From Saccharomonospora amisosensis (GTDB lineage: Bacteria; Actinomycetota; Actinomycetes; Mycobacteriales; Pseudonocardiaceae), in contig NZ_JAAOYM010000001.1 of the NCBI RefSeq assembly GCF_011761185.1, forward strand, positions 434,001 to 498,000: a stretch of DNA of 64,000 nucleotides, in the 5' to 3' direction. The translations under genes and the position numbers were made by a program. The notes beneath the pieces were generated by a model. The model had not been told where the DNA came from. It made no database searches and was given only the letters and a program-made list of their open reading frames with translations. Shown one piece after another: positions 19,317-27,739 of this stretch (positions within the stretch are counted from its first letter, which is position 1; each line of letters opens with the position of its first letter).

Positions 19317-20453
19317 ATGACGAGCACGGCGTTGCAGGCAGGGGTGTATGTGCCGCCCAGTCCGCCGGTGGCCGGATTGCGGGTGCTCACGGCGATGGCT
19401 CGACTGTCACGGCTGGATTCGCTGTTCGTGGAGGACCACCTTCAGGAGTTCTTCCCCACCAAGCTGTGGGACCGCCGGTTCACCTGGGAGGCGGGTCGGC
19501 TGTGGAGTCCGCACGAGCTGTTCGACTACCAGACGTTGCTCGGTTCCCTCGCGGGCAGGGCAGGGCGGTTGCGGCTCGGCGTCGGAGTCACCGAGCCGTA
19601 CCGCCGCCACCCCGTTGTGATCGCCCAGGCCGCCCTCACCTTGTCGCACCTGACCAAACGTGCTCCGATTCTCGGCCTCGGCGCGGGCGAGAAGCTCAAC
19701 ATCGAACCCTACGGGCTCGACATGCACCATCCGGTCGATCAGCTGGAAGAGGCGTTGCGGATCATCCGGCTGTGCTTCACCTCACGTGGCCCGATCGACT
19801 TCGACGGATCGCACTTCAAACTGGAGCGCGCCGTCATGGACCTGCGACCCCCGCCCGGCCGGACACCGCGGATCTGGGTAGCCGCACATGGTCCGCGCAT
19901 GCTTGAGCTGACCGGGCGCTACGGCGACGGCTGGCTGCCCGAGTCGGGTGTGCTGGGTACGCCGGAGCGCTACGCCAGGGCGCTGACAGCCGTACGGGCC
20001 GCGGCGGAAGGAGCAGGCCGAGATCCCGGGCACATCACGCCCGCGCTGCTCGCCTTTGTCGCCGTGGCGCCGACCCGAAAACGTGCCCGCGCGATGCTCG
20101 AAAGCAGCCTGTTGCGGTACTGGGCGCTGCTGTTTCCGGCGCGGCGTTGGCAGGAGTTGGGTGCGAGGCACCCGTTCGGACCGCACTTCCGTGGCGTTGT
20201 CGATCTCCTGCCCGAGACCTACGACAGAGCTACGCTCGACGCCGCGGTCGCGGACGTGCCGCCCGAGGTAGTCGAGTCCGGGGTCATCGTCGGCACCGCC
20301 GAGCAGGTGTACCAGCGCCTGCGCGAACTGCGCGAGGCCGGGCTACGGCACGTCGTGCTCGGCCCGTTGTCGTTCCATCTTTCGATCTACGACGCCGCAT
20401 ACACCGTTTGGGCGATCCGGCGGATCGCGCACGCTCTACACCGGGAACGATGA
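19317..20453 (+). CDS. LLM-class (luciferase-like) flavin/F420-dependent oxidoreductase
   Basis: The 378-residue protein has the TIM-barrel pattern of the bacterial luciferase superfamily: SLFVEDHLQEFFP near the N-terminus, then LRLGVGVTEPYRRHPVVIAQ, LGLGAGEKLN, the PPGRTPRIWVAAHGPRMLELT strand and GRYGDGWLPE. This set resembles F420-dependent ketoreductases of the phthiodiolone reductase type, but the substrate cannot be told. GGGAGG six bases before ATG 19317 fixes the start. The gene stands alone between two leftward genes. Confidence 0.85.
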   Translation: MTSTALQAGVYVPPSPPVAGLRVLTAMARLSRLDSLFVEDHLQEFFPTKLWDRRFTWEAGRLWSPHELFDYQTLLGSLAGRAGRLRLGVGVTEPYRRHPVVIAQAALTLSHLTKRAPILGLGAGEKLNIEPYGLDMHHPVDQLEEALRIIRLCFTSRGPIDFDGSHFKLERAVMDLRPPPGRTPRIWVAAHGPRMLELTGRYGDGWLPESGVLGTPERYARALTAVRAAAEGAGRDPGHITPALLAFVAVAPTRKRARAMLESSLLRYWALLFPARRWQELGARHPFGPHFRGVVDLLPETYDRATLDAAVADVPPEVVESGVIVGTAEQVYQRLRELREAGLRHVVLGPLSFHLSIYDAAYTVWAIRRIAHALHRER

Positions 20454-20462
20454 CCGGCTCAG

Positions 20463-20981
20463 CTACCGCACCTCTGTCAGCTCTCCGGCTCGCACGTCGT
20501 AGACAAAACCGCGGACGGTCTCGGTGTGTCGCAGGAAGGGGCTGCGCCGGATGCGCTCGATCGACTGCCTGATGTTGGCGTTGAGGTCGCGGAACGCCTC
20601 CACGGACCACGGCGGGCGAATCCCGCTGTAGCCTTCCAGCTCGTCCTTGAAGCCGTCCTCGGTGACATCGTTGAGTCCGCAGTTCGTGTGCTGCACGATC
20701 ATGATCTCGCGAGTGCCCAGCTTGTGCTGGCTCAACGCGAGCGAGCGGATCATGTCATCGGTGACCACGCCACCAGCATTGCGCAGGACGTGTGCCTCGC
20801 CCTGCAGCAGCCCGAACAGTTCGAAGACCCGGATCCGCGCGTCCATGCATGTCAGGATCGTCACGTGCAGCGAGGGGCGGGGCGAGGAGCGGTCGCCGGG
20901 TACAGCGTTGCCGAGTTCTTCGTTGCGCTTCAGCAGCAGGTCGATCGAGCTCATGTCACCCATTCCAGCGGTAGCGGCCAT
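20463..20981 (-). CDS. Beta-class carbonic anhydrase
   Basis: The 172-residue protein is a short beta carbonic anhydrase that interconverts CO2 and bicarbonate. The zinc ligands are in LTCMDAR (Cys) and QHTNCG (His and Cys). The Asp-Arg pair of CMDAR and RNAGG are present. The overall sequence, including EAHVLRNAGGVVTDDMIRS and the end RGFVYDV, resembles the mycobacterial Rv1284 type rather than the larger CanB found beside mutY in mycobacteria. ATG 20981 was taken as the start; ATGs at 20963 and 20954 are possible. It converges with the luciferase-like gene, with 9 bases between the stops. Confidence 0.92.
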   Translation of the reverse strand: MAATAGMGDMSSIDLLLKRNEELGNAVPGDRSSPRPSLHVTILTCMDARIRVFELFGLLQGEAHVLRNAGGVVTDDMIRSLALSQHKLGTREIMIVQHTNCGLNDVTEDGFKDELEGYSGIRPPWSVEAFRDLNANIRQSIERIRRSPFLRHTETVRGFVYDVRAGELTEVR

Positions 20982-21021
20982 TGCTTCACAACATCGTCAG
21001 GCGGACGTCACGCGGCCCTTC

Positions 21022-22122
21022 TCACGGGCCGAACCAGCGTTCCTCGGCGGTGCGTGGTGGCGCAGAGGTCGTGCCGATTCGCAGCTCCGTCGGCAGCGTG
21101 ATGACCTTGGGCGACACCCGGTCGCCCGCGCCGAGCAGCAGCTTGCCTGCCGCCCTGCCCTTTTCTAGCACCGGCTGGTGCACCGTGGTCAGCCCGGCGC
21201 GGGTCGCCTCGGCAATGCCGTCGAAGCCGGTGACGGTCAGGTCGGCGGGCACGCGCAAGCCGCGCCGCCCCACCTCGGCTATGGCGCCGAGCGCGAGAAT
21301 GTCGGAGGTGCAGACTAGCGCGGTCACGCTGGGGTGCGCGTCGAGCAGTTGCCGTGCTGCCGAAGCACCCTCATCGACGCTGTGCTCGAATCGCTCCACC
21401 ACGGGGACGCTTGCCCAGTCCACGCCTGCCTTTTCGAAGGTCTTCGCGAGCGCGGCCAGCCGGGTCCGTTGCACGTGGTAGTGGGCCTCGTGTTGGCGCC
21501 GCAACGAGGCGAAGCCGTCGTTGCGGTCCCGGGCGAGTCGCATGCAGAGCACACCGACCTGGCGGTGGCCGAGGCCGACGAGGTGGTTGGCGAGCCCGAC
21601 CGTTGCCGCCTCGTCGTCGGGACCCACCCGGTCAACCCCTTCGACCTGCGGCTGGTCGATGATGACAGTCGGTACCGGCCGGGAGAGCACCGCCGCGAGA
21701 TGGGGGTCGTCGTCCGGCACCGAGTAGACGACGAACCCGTCCACCCCCGCGCGATGTACCGCGGCGACGTCCTCACGGCCGGGACTCGCGGGCACGAGGT
21801 GCAGGCCGACGCCCGCGTCCTCGCAGGCGAGCGCGAGCCCTTCCAGCACGCCAACGGCAGCGGGGTCACGGAACGCGTAGGAGAGGTTCTCGGTGAGCAG
21901 CAACCCCACAGCGCCAGCCTTGCGGGTACGCAGCGACCGCGCGACGGGGTCGGGGCCGGGGTAGCCGAGTCGGCGGGCCGTTTCCAGCACGCGGCGGCGC
22001 AACTCGGGTGACAATTGATCCGGCCGATTGTAGGCGTTCGACACCGTCGTCCTGGACACGCCCAGTTCGGCGGCGAGCGACGCGAGAGTCGCCTGCCGCC
22101 TGGTTCGCATCGGCCGGTTCAT
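21022..22122 (-). CDS. LacI-family transcriptional regulator
   Basis: The 366-residue protein has a LacI helix-turn-helix (TLASLAAELGVSRTTVSNAY, about residues 11-30), the hinge helix AARRLGYPGPDPVARSLR, and a periplasmic-binding-type effector domain (VGLLLTENLSYAF to LRIGTTSAPP). The C-terminal domain carries the usual VTGFDGIAEA and LTTVHQP motifs. The likely start is ATG 22122. A weak dyad, AAACCGTAACGTTT, lies at 22127-22140 and may be an autoregulatory site. The gene diverges from znuA, but a LacI regulator for a metal importer would be unusual. Its target is unknown. Confidence 0.88.
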   Translation of the reverse strand: MNRPMRTRRQATLASLAAELGVSRTTVSNAYNRPDQLSPELRRRVLETARRLGYPGPDPVARSLRTRKAGAVGLLLTENLSYAFRDPAAVGVLEGLALACEDAGVGLHLVPASPGREDVAAVHRAGVDGFVVYSVPDDDPHLAAVLSRPVPTVIIDQPQVEGVDRVGPDDEAATVGLANHLVGLGHRQVGVLCMRLARDRNDGFASLRRQHEAHYHVQRTRLAALAKTFEKAGVDWASVPVVERFEHSVDEGASAARQLLDAHPSVTALVCTSDILALGAIAEVGRRGLRVPADLTVTGFDGIAEATRAGLTTVHQPVLEKGRAAGKLLLGAGDRVSPKVITLPTELRIGTTSAPPRTAEERWFGP

Positions 22123-22246
22123 GAACAAACCGTAACGTTTCAGAAGCCGTTGCAGAAGCACTGCCCCATACCCGTCACATCCTGACGCTGAGTCGCAGCC
22201 CACATCACTCGTTGGTGGCCAAGTCAGCCGATGGGGTACGGTGTAA

Positions 22247-22265
22247 TCGACAACGATTTCCATTA
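22247..22265 (+). promoter_or_regulatory. Candidate Zur box upstream of znuACB
   Basis: TCGACAACGATTTCCATTA matches 13 of 19 positions of an actinobacterial Zur-type site written as TTGAAAATCATTTTCATTA. It lies 48 bp upstream of the znuA start in an unusually AT-rich stretch. The match was made by eye and is suggestive only. Confidence 0.45.
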
Positions 22266-22312
22266 TCTGCACTGGCTGTGATGTGGCGTGACTGACGGGA
22301 GCGTGGTTGTCG

Positions 22313-23215
22313 ATGAGAACTCTCCGCCCGGGGCGGCTTGCGGCCGTGCTCGCGGGGCTGCTGGCACTCGTGCTCGGCATCGCCGCGTGCGGCGGCGGCT
22401 CCGGCAGCACGGCCGGCGACGGTCGCATCTCGGTGGTCACCTCGACCAACGTGTGGGGTTCGGTGGTGAGCGCCGTCGCGGGCGAGACCGTTGAGGTGCG
22501 TTCGCTCATCGACGACCCGTCGGGTGACCCGCACTCCTACCAGGCGAGTGCGGAGGACGCGGCCGACGTGCAGTCGGCACGGTTGCTCGTCTACAACGGT
22601 GGCGGCTACGACGACTTCTTCACCCAGCTCGCCGACCAGGCACCCGACGCGCAGCGCGTGGTGGCCTACCAGGTCGCGGGCTCGCCCAAGAACGAGCACG
22701 TCTGGTACGACCTGCCCACCGTGGCGAAGGTCGCCGACGACATCGCCGCGCGGCTCGGCGAACTGGACCCGGAGCAGCGGCAGGTGTTCGAGAACAACGC
22801 CAGGGAGTTCTCCACCCGGCTGGACGAGCTGCTGCGGCAGGTCGACACGATCGCGGCCACGCACGCGGGTGAGCCGGTGGTGGCAATGGAACCCGTCGCC
22901 GACTACCTCATCGAGCGAGCCGAACTCGACAACGTGACGCCTACGGACTTCTCCGAAGCCGTGGAGAACGAGACCGACATCCCGGTCGCCGCGCAGCAGG
23001 AGATCACCGAGTTGGTCAGCCGGGGGCAGGTTCGTGCGGTGATCAACAACCAGCAGACGGTCAGCCCCGCCACGGAGCGCGTGATCGAGCAGGCCCGCGG
23101 GGCTGGGGTGCCGATTGTGGGTGTCACCGAGACGCTGCCGGAGGGCGGCGACGGTTACATTGCGTGGATGAGCGGGCAGGTGCGGGAACTCTCGGAAGCC
23201 CTGGGCGAACGATGA
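22313..23215 (+). CDS. znuA: Zinc-type ABC transporter substrate-binding lipoprotein
   Basis: The 300-residue protein has a lipoprotein signal ending in LGIAAC and a cluster A-I metal-binding fold: ISVVTSTNVWGSVVSAVAG, DDPSGDPHSYQAS (a metal-ligand His), GGGYDDFF and NEHVWYDLPTV (a further His). Where ZnuA proteins usually have a third His, in a motif like HDAFGYF, this one has AMEPVADYL, so its metal site is altered. Zinc is the best guess from family and context, and manganese is possible. The start is ATG 22313 or TTG 22307. The stop overlaps the ATP-binding subunit gene by four bases (ATGA). Confidence 0.85.
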   Translation: MRTLRPGRLAAVLAGLLALVLGIAACGGGSGSTAGDGRISVVTSTNVWGSVVSAVAGETVEVRSLIDDPSGDPHSYQASAEDAADVQSARLLVYNGGGYDDFFTQLADQAPDAQRVVAYQVAGSPKNEHVWYDLPTVAKVADDIAARLGELDPEQRQVFENNAREFSTRLDELLRQVDTIAATHAGEPVVAMEPVADYLIERAELDNVTPTDFSEAVENETDIPVAAQQEITELVSRGQVRAVINNQQTVSPATERVIEQARGAGVPIVGVTETLPEGGDGYIAWMSGQVRELSEALGER

Positions 23216-24030
23216 ACAGTGCTGCGATCGAGTTGACCGACGCCGCGTTGCGGTTCGGCGACCGGACTCTCTGGTCGGGGCTGGATCTGCGGGTCGAGCC
23301 TGGCGAGTTCCTGGCCGTGCTCGGTCCGAACGGCTCAGGCAAGACGAGCCTGCTGCGCGTGTTGCTCGGCCTGCAGCCGCTCAGTGCGGGTACCGCGACC
23401 GTGGCGGGTGCGCAACCCGGCAGGACGAGCGACCGCGTTGGCTACGTGCCTCAGCAACGGGCGATGGACCAGGGGCTGACGCTGCGGGGCAACGACCTCG
23501 TGGGGCTCGGACTCGACGGGCACCGCTGGGGTACCGGGCTGCTCGGCTTGCGGAAACGGCGCCACAAGATCGCGGCCGCTGTCGAGTCGGTCGGCGCCAC
23601 CTCGTTCGCGTCCTCACAGGTGGGCAAGCTGTCCGGGGGCGAACAGCAGCGGCTGCGGGTGGCGCAGGCGTTGATCGGTGACCCGGACGTGCTGCTGTGT
23701 GACGAGCCGCTCGCCTCGCTCGACCCCACTCACCAGCAAGTCGTCAGCGGTCTCATCGACGCGCGCAGGCGTGCAGCTGGCACCGCGGTGCTGTTCGTGA
23801 CCCACGAGATCAACCCGGTGCTGTCCTACGTCGACAGGGTGCTTTACCTGGTCGACGGCCGGTTCCGCATCGGCACACCGGAAGAGGTCATGACCTCTGC
23901 GACCCTGTCGCAGCTGTACGGCACACAGGTCGAGGTGCTCAGGATCGGTGACCAGATCCACGTCGCGGGCGCGCAGAGTTGCCTTTGCGAGGACGAGGTG
24001 CATCACGAGGCCGACGAGCCGGTGCCATGA
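23212..24030 (+). CDS. znuC: Zinc-type ABC transporter ATP-binding protein
   Basis: The 272-residue ATPase has Walker A GPNGSGKTS (about residue 41), the Q-loop region YVPQQRAMDQG, the ABC signature KLSGGEQQRLRVAQAL, Walker B VLLCDEPLASLD and the switch His in FVTHEINPV. It energises import with the preceding binding protein and the following permease. The last 30 residues contain a short Cys and His-bearing stretch (SCLCEDEVHHE) that could bind metal, which is inference. ATG 23212 overlaps the znuA stop. Confidence 0.9.
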   Translation: MNSAAIELTDAALRFGDRTLWSGLDLRVEPGEFLAVLGPNGSGKTSLLRVLLGLQPLSAGTATVAGAQPGRTSDRVGYVPQQRAMDQGLTLRGNDLVGLGLDGHRWGTGLLGLRKRRHKIAAAVESVGATSFASSQVGKLSGGEQQRLRVAQALIGDPDVLLCDEPLASLDPTHQQVVSGLIDARRRAAGTAVLFVTHEINPVLSYVDRVLYLVDGRFRIGTPEEVMTSATLSQLYGTQVEVLRIGDQIHVAGAQSCLCEDEVHHEADEPVP

Positions 24031-24114
24031 GACCGGGTGAGCAACGGTTTCGCGCCCCGACCAAGCAGTACCCGCCTCGGGAGAGCCGCGTGAAGGTGGC
24101 ACGAACGTCCGCAC

Positions 24115-24188
24115 GAAAACCGCGTGACAGTCAGCACGAAAACCGCATGAAAACCGCATGAAAACCGCATGAAAGCCGCGTGAAAGCC
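24115..24188 (+). repeat. 11-bp tandem repeat between znuC and znuB
   Basis: The unit GAAAACCGCAT is repeated at 24138, 24149 and 24160, followed by variants GAAAGCCGCGT (24171) and a partial GAAAGCC (24182). A separate copy, GAAAACCGCGT, lies at 24115. The period equals about one DNA helical turn. The array supplies ATG/GTG triplets every 11 bases, so each falls in a different frame; the last GTG (24180) is in frame with znuB. Confidence 0.9.
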
Positions 24189-24194
24189 ACAGCC

Positions 24195-25097
24195 ATGGAC
24201 AAGCTTTTCGATTTCGAGCTCACCGCGCGCCTGCTCGGTCTCGACTTCGTGCAGACAGCACTGCTGGCCGCCGCCGTGCTCGGGATACTTGCGGGCACCC
24301 TCGGTCCGCTCATCGTCATCCGCAGGATGTCCTTCGCCGTTCACGGCACCGCGGAACTGGCGTTCACCGGCGCGGCCGCGGCGCTGCTGCTCGGTGTCGG
24401 CATCAGCTACGGCGCACTGGCCGGTGCCGTCGTCGCCGCGTTGCTGCTCGGGCTGCTGGGCAGCCGGGAGTCCGACCGCGACTCCGTGATCGGGGTGATC
24501 CTTTCGTTCGGGCTGGGCCTTGGTGTGTTGCTGCTGTGGTACTACCCCGGCCGAGCGGCGAACAAGTTCGGCATCCTCGTCGGGCAGATCGTCGCGGTGG
24601 AGCCGACGGACCTGCTGGCGCTCGTCGTGGCGGCGATCGCGGTGCTGGTCGTGCTCGCCGTGATCTACCGGCCTCTCCTGTTCGCCAGTGTCGACCCCGG
24701 CGTCGCGGTGGCCCGCGGCGTTCCCGTTCACCTGCTCTCACCGCTGTTCGCCGTGCTCATCGGGGTGGCGACAGCGTTGGGCGTGCAGATCGTGGGCGCG
24801 TTGTTGGTGGTCGCGCTCATGGTGACTCCCGCGGCCGCGGCCGCGAGGCTCACCGCCAGCCCGCTGCGGGCAACGCTGCTCGCCATCGCCTTCGCCGAGA
24901 CGGCCGCGCTCGGCGGCATCGTGCTTTCGCTGGCCCCCAGCGCACCGGTCAGCTTCTTCGTCACGGCGATCTCGTTCACGATCTACCTCGTCGCGAGGGT
25001 GATCGAGTACGTGCGGGGCAGGCAACGCCGGGTGGTCAGCGGATCGGTCGCCGCGCCATCGCCTGCCGTGCCTGCTGTAGAAACCCCTCATCGATGA
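24195..25097 (+). CDS. znuB: Zinc-type ABC transporter permease
   Basis: The 300-residue protein has about eight membrane segments and is of the ABC-3 family, with the characteristic IRRMSFAVHGTAELAFTGAA loop that contacts the ATPase. It completes the importer with znuA and znuC. The start is uncertain. ATG 24195 has a weak GAAAG upstream, and the in-frame GTG 24180 lies at the edge of the 11-bp repeat array. The 164-base gap from znuC is unusual for this operon type. The 3' end overlaps the convergent AlgX-like gene by 62 bases. Confidence 0.88.
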   Translation: MDKLFDFELTARLLGLDFVQTALLAAAVLGILAGTLGPLIVIRRMSFAVHGTAELAFTGAAAALLLGVGISYGALAGAVVAALLLGLLGSRESDRDSVIGVILSFGLGLGVLLLWYYPGRAANKFGILVGQIVAVEPTDLLALVVAAIAVLVVLAVIYRPLLFASVDPGVAVARGVPVHLLSPLFAVLIGVATALGVQIVGALLVVALMVTPAAAAARLTASPLRATLLAIAFAETAALGGIVLSLAPSAPVSFFVTAISFTIYLVARVIEYVRGRQRRVVSGSVAAPSPAVPAVETPHR

Positions 25098-26343
25098 ACG
25101 GCAACGTGCTCGCCGCCACGGAGCGTTCGACGGCCTGCACGACGACAACCTCGGCGTCGGTGAACGCGTTCAGCACCGTGCGTTCGTAATCGGCCATGGA
25201 CGGATAGCCCAGTATCGTCAGGTCGCTGAACCCGGCGGGCAGGTACCGCGACGATGCGAGGGCGAACGAGTCACCGAACACGAGCGTCTTGCTGTTCACC
25301 GTCTGCTCGATGGGGCTCGCCGTGTGGTGTTGTGGTCGCTCCAGGTCGAGTAACGGCTCGGTGGTTCGGTCGGTTTGGCCGTCGGGGCGTAGTTCGTAGC
25401 GCAACGTGGACTTCTTCTCCGACCTGCCGAGCATCCTTGGCAGGTCGGCGGTGCCGGTGACCCAGCCGACCCCGGCGGCCCGCCACGCTTCGGTCACCCC
25501 TGGCTGAACCGCCTCCGCGACGGCGCGGGTGAGCACGATCGCGCCCTCGTCGGTCCAGTGCGTGTCGTTGCGGAAGTACACCGGCCTGCCGAGCAGTTGC
25601 GCCTGCGCCGCCAGCTCGTCCCTGATGTCGACGACGTAGTCGCGGCTGCCCGCGAGCCGCCAGAACTCCTGGCTCGCCAGTCGGGAGCACTGCTTGCCCG
25701 CGTAGGAATCCGGCAGGTGCTGCGGTGCCATCGTCGTCTTGTCGGGGGCGATCACGAACACGAACCTGCGACCCGAGCTTTCCACCGCCTCGCGGAGCCG
25801 GTCGATGCGCGCGAAGGTCTGCTCCATCGGCCGCTGCGGCTCGCATTTGCCGTCGACGTCGAAACCGTAGTACAGCCAGCCGTCCCCGCCCTCGATCACC
25901 CGCCGGTAGCCGGGTTCGGTGTGCGGCGTGTCCTGCCCGGGGACCTGGCCTGCCGGGGGTGACTGCGGGCTTCCAGGAAGCGGTCCCGGATTGCCTGTGC
26001 CGCCCTGGTCGAAGGGTGCGGGCTCGCCGAAGAACGTCCTGCTGATCGCGTCGGCGGCAGTGACGGCGCCCGCACGGAAGACTAGCTGGTCGGTCGCCCA
26101 GGTCGGCAGGTCGGTGAAGAACGACCAGCCCGCCGCGATGCTGGGAAAGCCGGCGAGCGGGTGGTTCTCGATCTCGGCGGGGCGTGCGCCGCCCAGCCAC
26201 ATCAGGTTGGGGGCGGCGAAGAAGATCAACGCGCAGATCAGGGCGGTCAGTTGCCTGCCGCCGTGCCGTGGCCGATGCAGGGAGTGCTCGCGAGGCAGCC
26301 AGGCTTCGTGCACGGCGGGCAGTTGCTGCGGTCGGTTCGGCAC
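25036..26343 (-). CDS. AlgX/AlgJ-like SGNH O-acetyltransferase
   Basis: The 435-residue protein has one N-terminal membrane segment (about residues 32-50, LTALICALIFFAAPNLMW) and an extracytoplasmic AlgX/AlgJ-like SGNH domain. The expected catalytic elements are present: GDSFALASS (nucleophile Ser) and NDTHWTDEGA (Asp-His). Such proteins pass acetyl groups, supplied through an MBOAT partner, onto exopolysaccharide or cell-wall sugars. The only MBOAT gene in the window is 16 kb away at 42627. The GTG at 26343 has no clear Shine-Dalgarno sequence. A Pro/Gly-rich linker (about 130-160) separates the two parts. Confidence 0.8.
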   Translation of the reverse strand: MPNRPQQLPAVHEAWLPREHSLHRPRHGGRQLTALICALIFFAAPNLMWLGGARPAEIENHPLAGFPSIAAGWSFFTDLPTWATDQLVFRAGAVTAADAISRTFFGEPAPFDQGGTGNPGPLPGSPQSPPAGQVPGQDTPHTEPGYRRVIEGGDGWLYYGFDVDGKCEPQRPMEQTFARIDRLREAVESSGRRFVFVIAPDKTTMAPQHLPDSYAGKQCSRLASQEFWRLAGSRDYVVDIRDELAAQAQLLGRPVYFRNDTHWTDEGAIVLTRAVAEAVQPGVTEAWRAAGVGWVTGTADLPRMLGRSEKKSTLRYELRPDGQTDRTTEPLLDLERPQHHTASPIEQTVNSKTLVFGDSFALASSRYLPAGFSDLTILGYPSMADYERTVLNAFTDAEVVVVQAVERSVAASTLPFIDEGFLQQARQAMARRPIR

Positions 26344-26381
26344 GCCACAACGTTAGCCACAGCGGCTGCCTCGGCGGGCGG

Positions 26382-27608
26382 CTAATGCAACATCAGCAGA
26401 ACCTGCAACTCGCCAACGACGAAACCGATCACGCCGCCGACCGCGATGAGCTTCCACTCGTCCTGCCGAAACGCCGGTCGCAGCAGCTCCTCGTACTCAA
26501 CCGGTGTGAGCCGCAGCATGCGATCCTCCACCATGTTCGCCACGTCCATTGCCCTGGTGAGGTAGTCCTCCGCGTGCCGCACGGTGTCGGGGAGCCTGCG
26601 CAGCGCTCGCTCCGACGCGGCGCGCTTGATCTCCTCAAGTCGTCGCCTGCCGACGGCTACACCTGTCAGCGGCCGCGCCGCCTCCGCCTGCTGCTCCACG
26701 GCCTCGGCGACCATCCGGCGCACCATCGCGACCAGCCGGTCGGAACGCGGTCCGCGCAGAATCGCATCCATCAGATTCGGCACGGTAAGCAACTCGTTAG
26801 CGATCATCTCGCCGTACTGCCTGGCCACTTCCGCACGCCTGCGCTGGAACTTGCCGTGCAGCGTGAAACGGCCGAACCGGATCGGTTCCCTCGGCACGAA
26901 GATGAGTTTGATGGCAAGCCAGTCGGTGAACAGGCCGATCGAGGCGCCGAAGATCGGCATCACAATCGGGTTCTTGGTCAGCGCCCACACCACCGATTGC
27001 ACGATGCCGAGAACGAAACCGAAGTAGATGCCGGAGCGGGCGATGAAGGCCATCTCGGGCCTCGACGTCTCCCTGATCAGCCGCACAAGCAGGGCCTTGT
27101 CGGAGGTGAGGCGCCGCACGCTCATGTGCTTGACGTCGAGCACCTCGTCGAGGTTGGTCCTCAGCTCGTCCATCACCTGCCGTACGAGCCGGGGTGAGCT
27201 CGCCTGGAGCTGTTTGATGAGCAGCTCCCGCGCCATCTGGGGCAGCGCCTCCCACAGTTTCGGGTGGCACTCGGTCAGTACGTCGCGGGCTATCTCGTCG
27301 ACGGCTCGCAGCAGGGGCTGTTCGATCTCCCTGGTGATCCGGTCGGGGTCGATCCGGTCGAACACGTCCCGGATGTCGAGCAGGTTGGAGGTGAGCAGGT
27401 CGGTGGCGACCGCGGCCATCCTGCCGCCGTGCCGTGGAACCACTCCCTGCCAGCCGAGAAAGGTGCCCTTGATACCGACGAACTCCAGCGGTCTGAACAT
27501 CATCTCGATGGCGACACGCTTGGTGACGTAGCCGATCAGCGCGGCCACCACCGGGATCGCCGCATACAGTGGCCAGTTCTGGGCGAGGTCGTCGAGAACC
27601 GCTTCCAT
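26382..27608 (-). CDS. DUF445 family membrane protein
   Basis: The 408-residue protein has an N-terminal membrane segment (about residues 12-28) followed by the family hallmark KRVAIEMMFRPLEFVGIKG. A second copy of this pattern (DWLAIKLIFVPREPI) follows a central membrane pair (about 190-225), and a last membrane segment ends the protein. The repeated motif with intervening helical domains is typical of DUF445. The function of the family is not established in actinobacteria. The gene is 38 bp upstream of the AlgX-like gene on the same strand and could be cotranscribed with it. Confidence 0.85.
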   Translation of the reverse strand: MEAVLDDLAQNWPLYAAIPVVAALIGYVTKRVAIEMMFRPLEFVGIKGTFLGWQGVVPRHGGRMAAVATDLLTSNLLDIRDVFDRIDPDRITREIEQPLLRAVDEIARDVLTECHPKLWEALPQMARELLIKQLQASSPRLVRQVMDELRTNLDEVLDVKHMSVRRLTSDKALLVRLIRETSRPEMAFIARSGIYFGFVLGIVQSVVWALTKNPIVMPIFGASIGLFTDWLAIKLIFVPREPIRFGRFTLHGKFQRRRAEVARQYGEMIANELLTVPNLMDAILRGPRSDRLVAMVRRMVAEAVEQQAEAARPLTGVAVGRRRLEEIKRAASERALRRLPDTVRHAEDYLTRAMDVANMVEDRMLRLTPVEYEELLRPAFRQDEWKLIAVGGVIGFVVGELQVLLMLH

Positions 27609-27739
27609 CCGCTGGCCTCCCTCCCGCTGCCTGCTTGTGTGGTCACTTCCGGCAGGCTCAGCTCACCGTAGCCGGAACTCGTCGAATGGGTCCGTTCGGA
27701 GGTATGGGATTGGGCTTGTGGACTCACTAAGGTTGCCGA

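Noticed and set aside
22127-22140. AAACCGTAACGTTT as a firm LacI operator for the 21022 gene
   Set aside because: Only 5 of 7 half-site bases are symmetric, too weak to list as a feature.
24003-24731. An antisense gene with Phe/Cys repeats over the 11-bp array
   Set aside because: It is a translation of the repeat in reverse and continues antisense to znuB without any domain.
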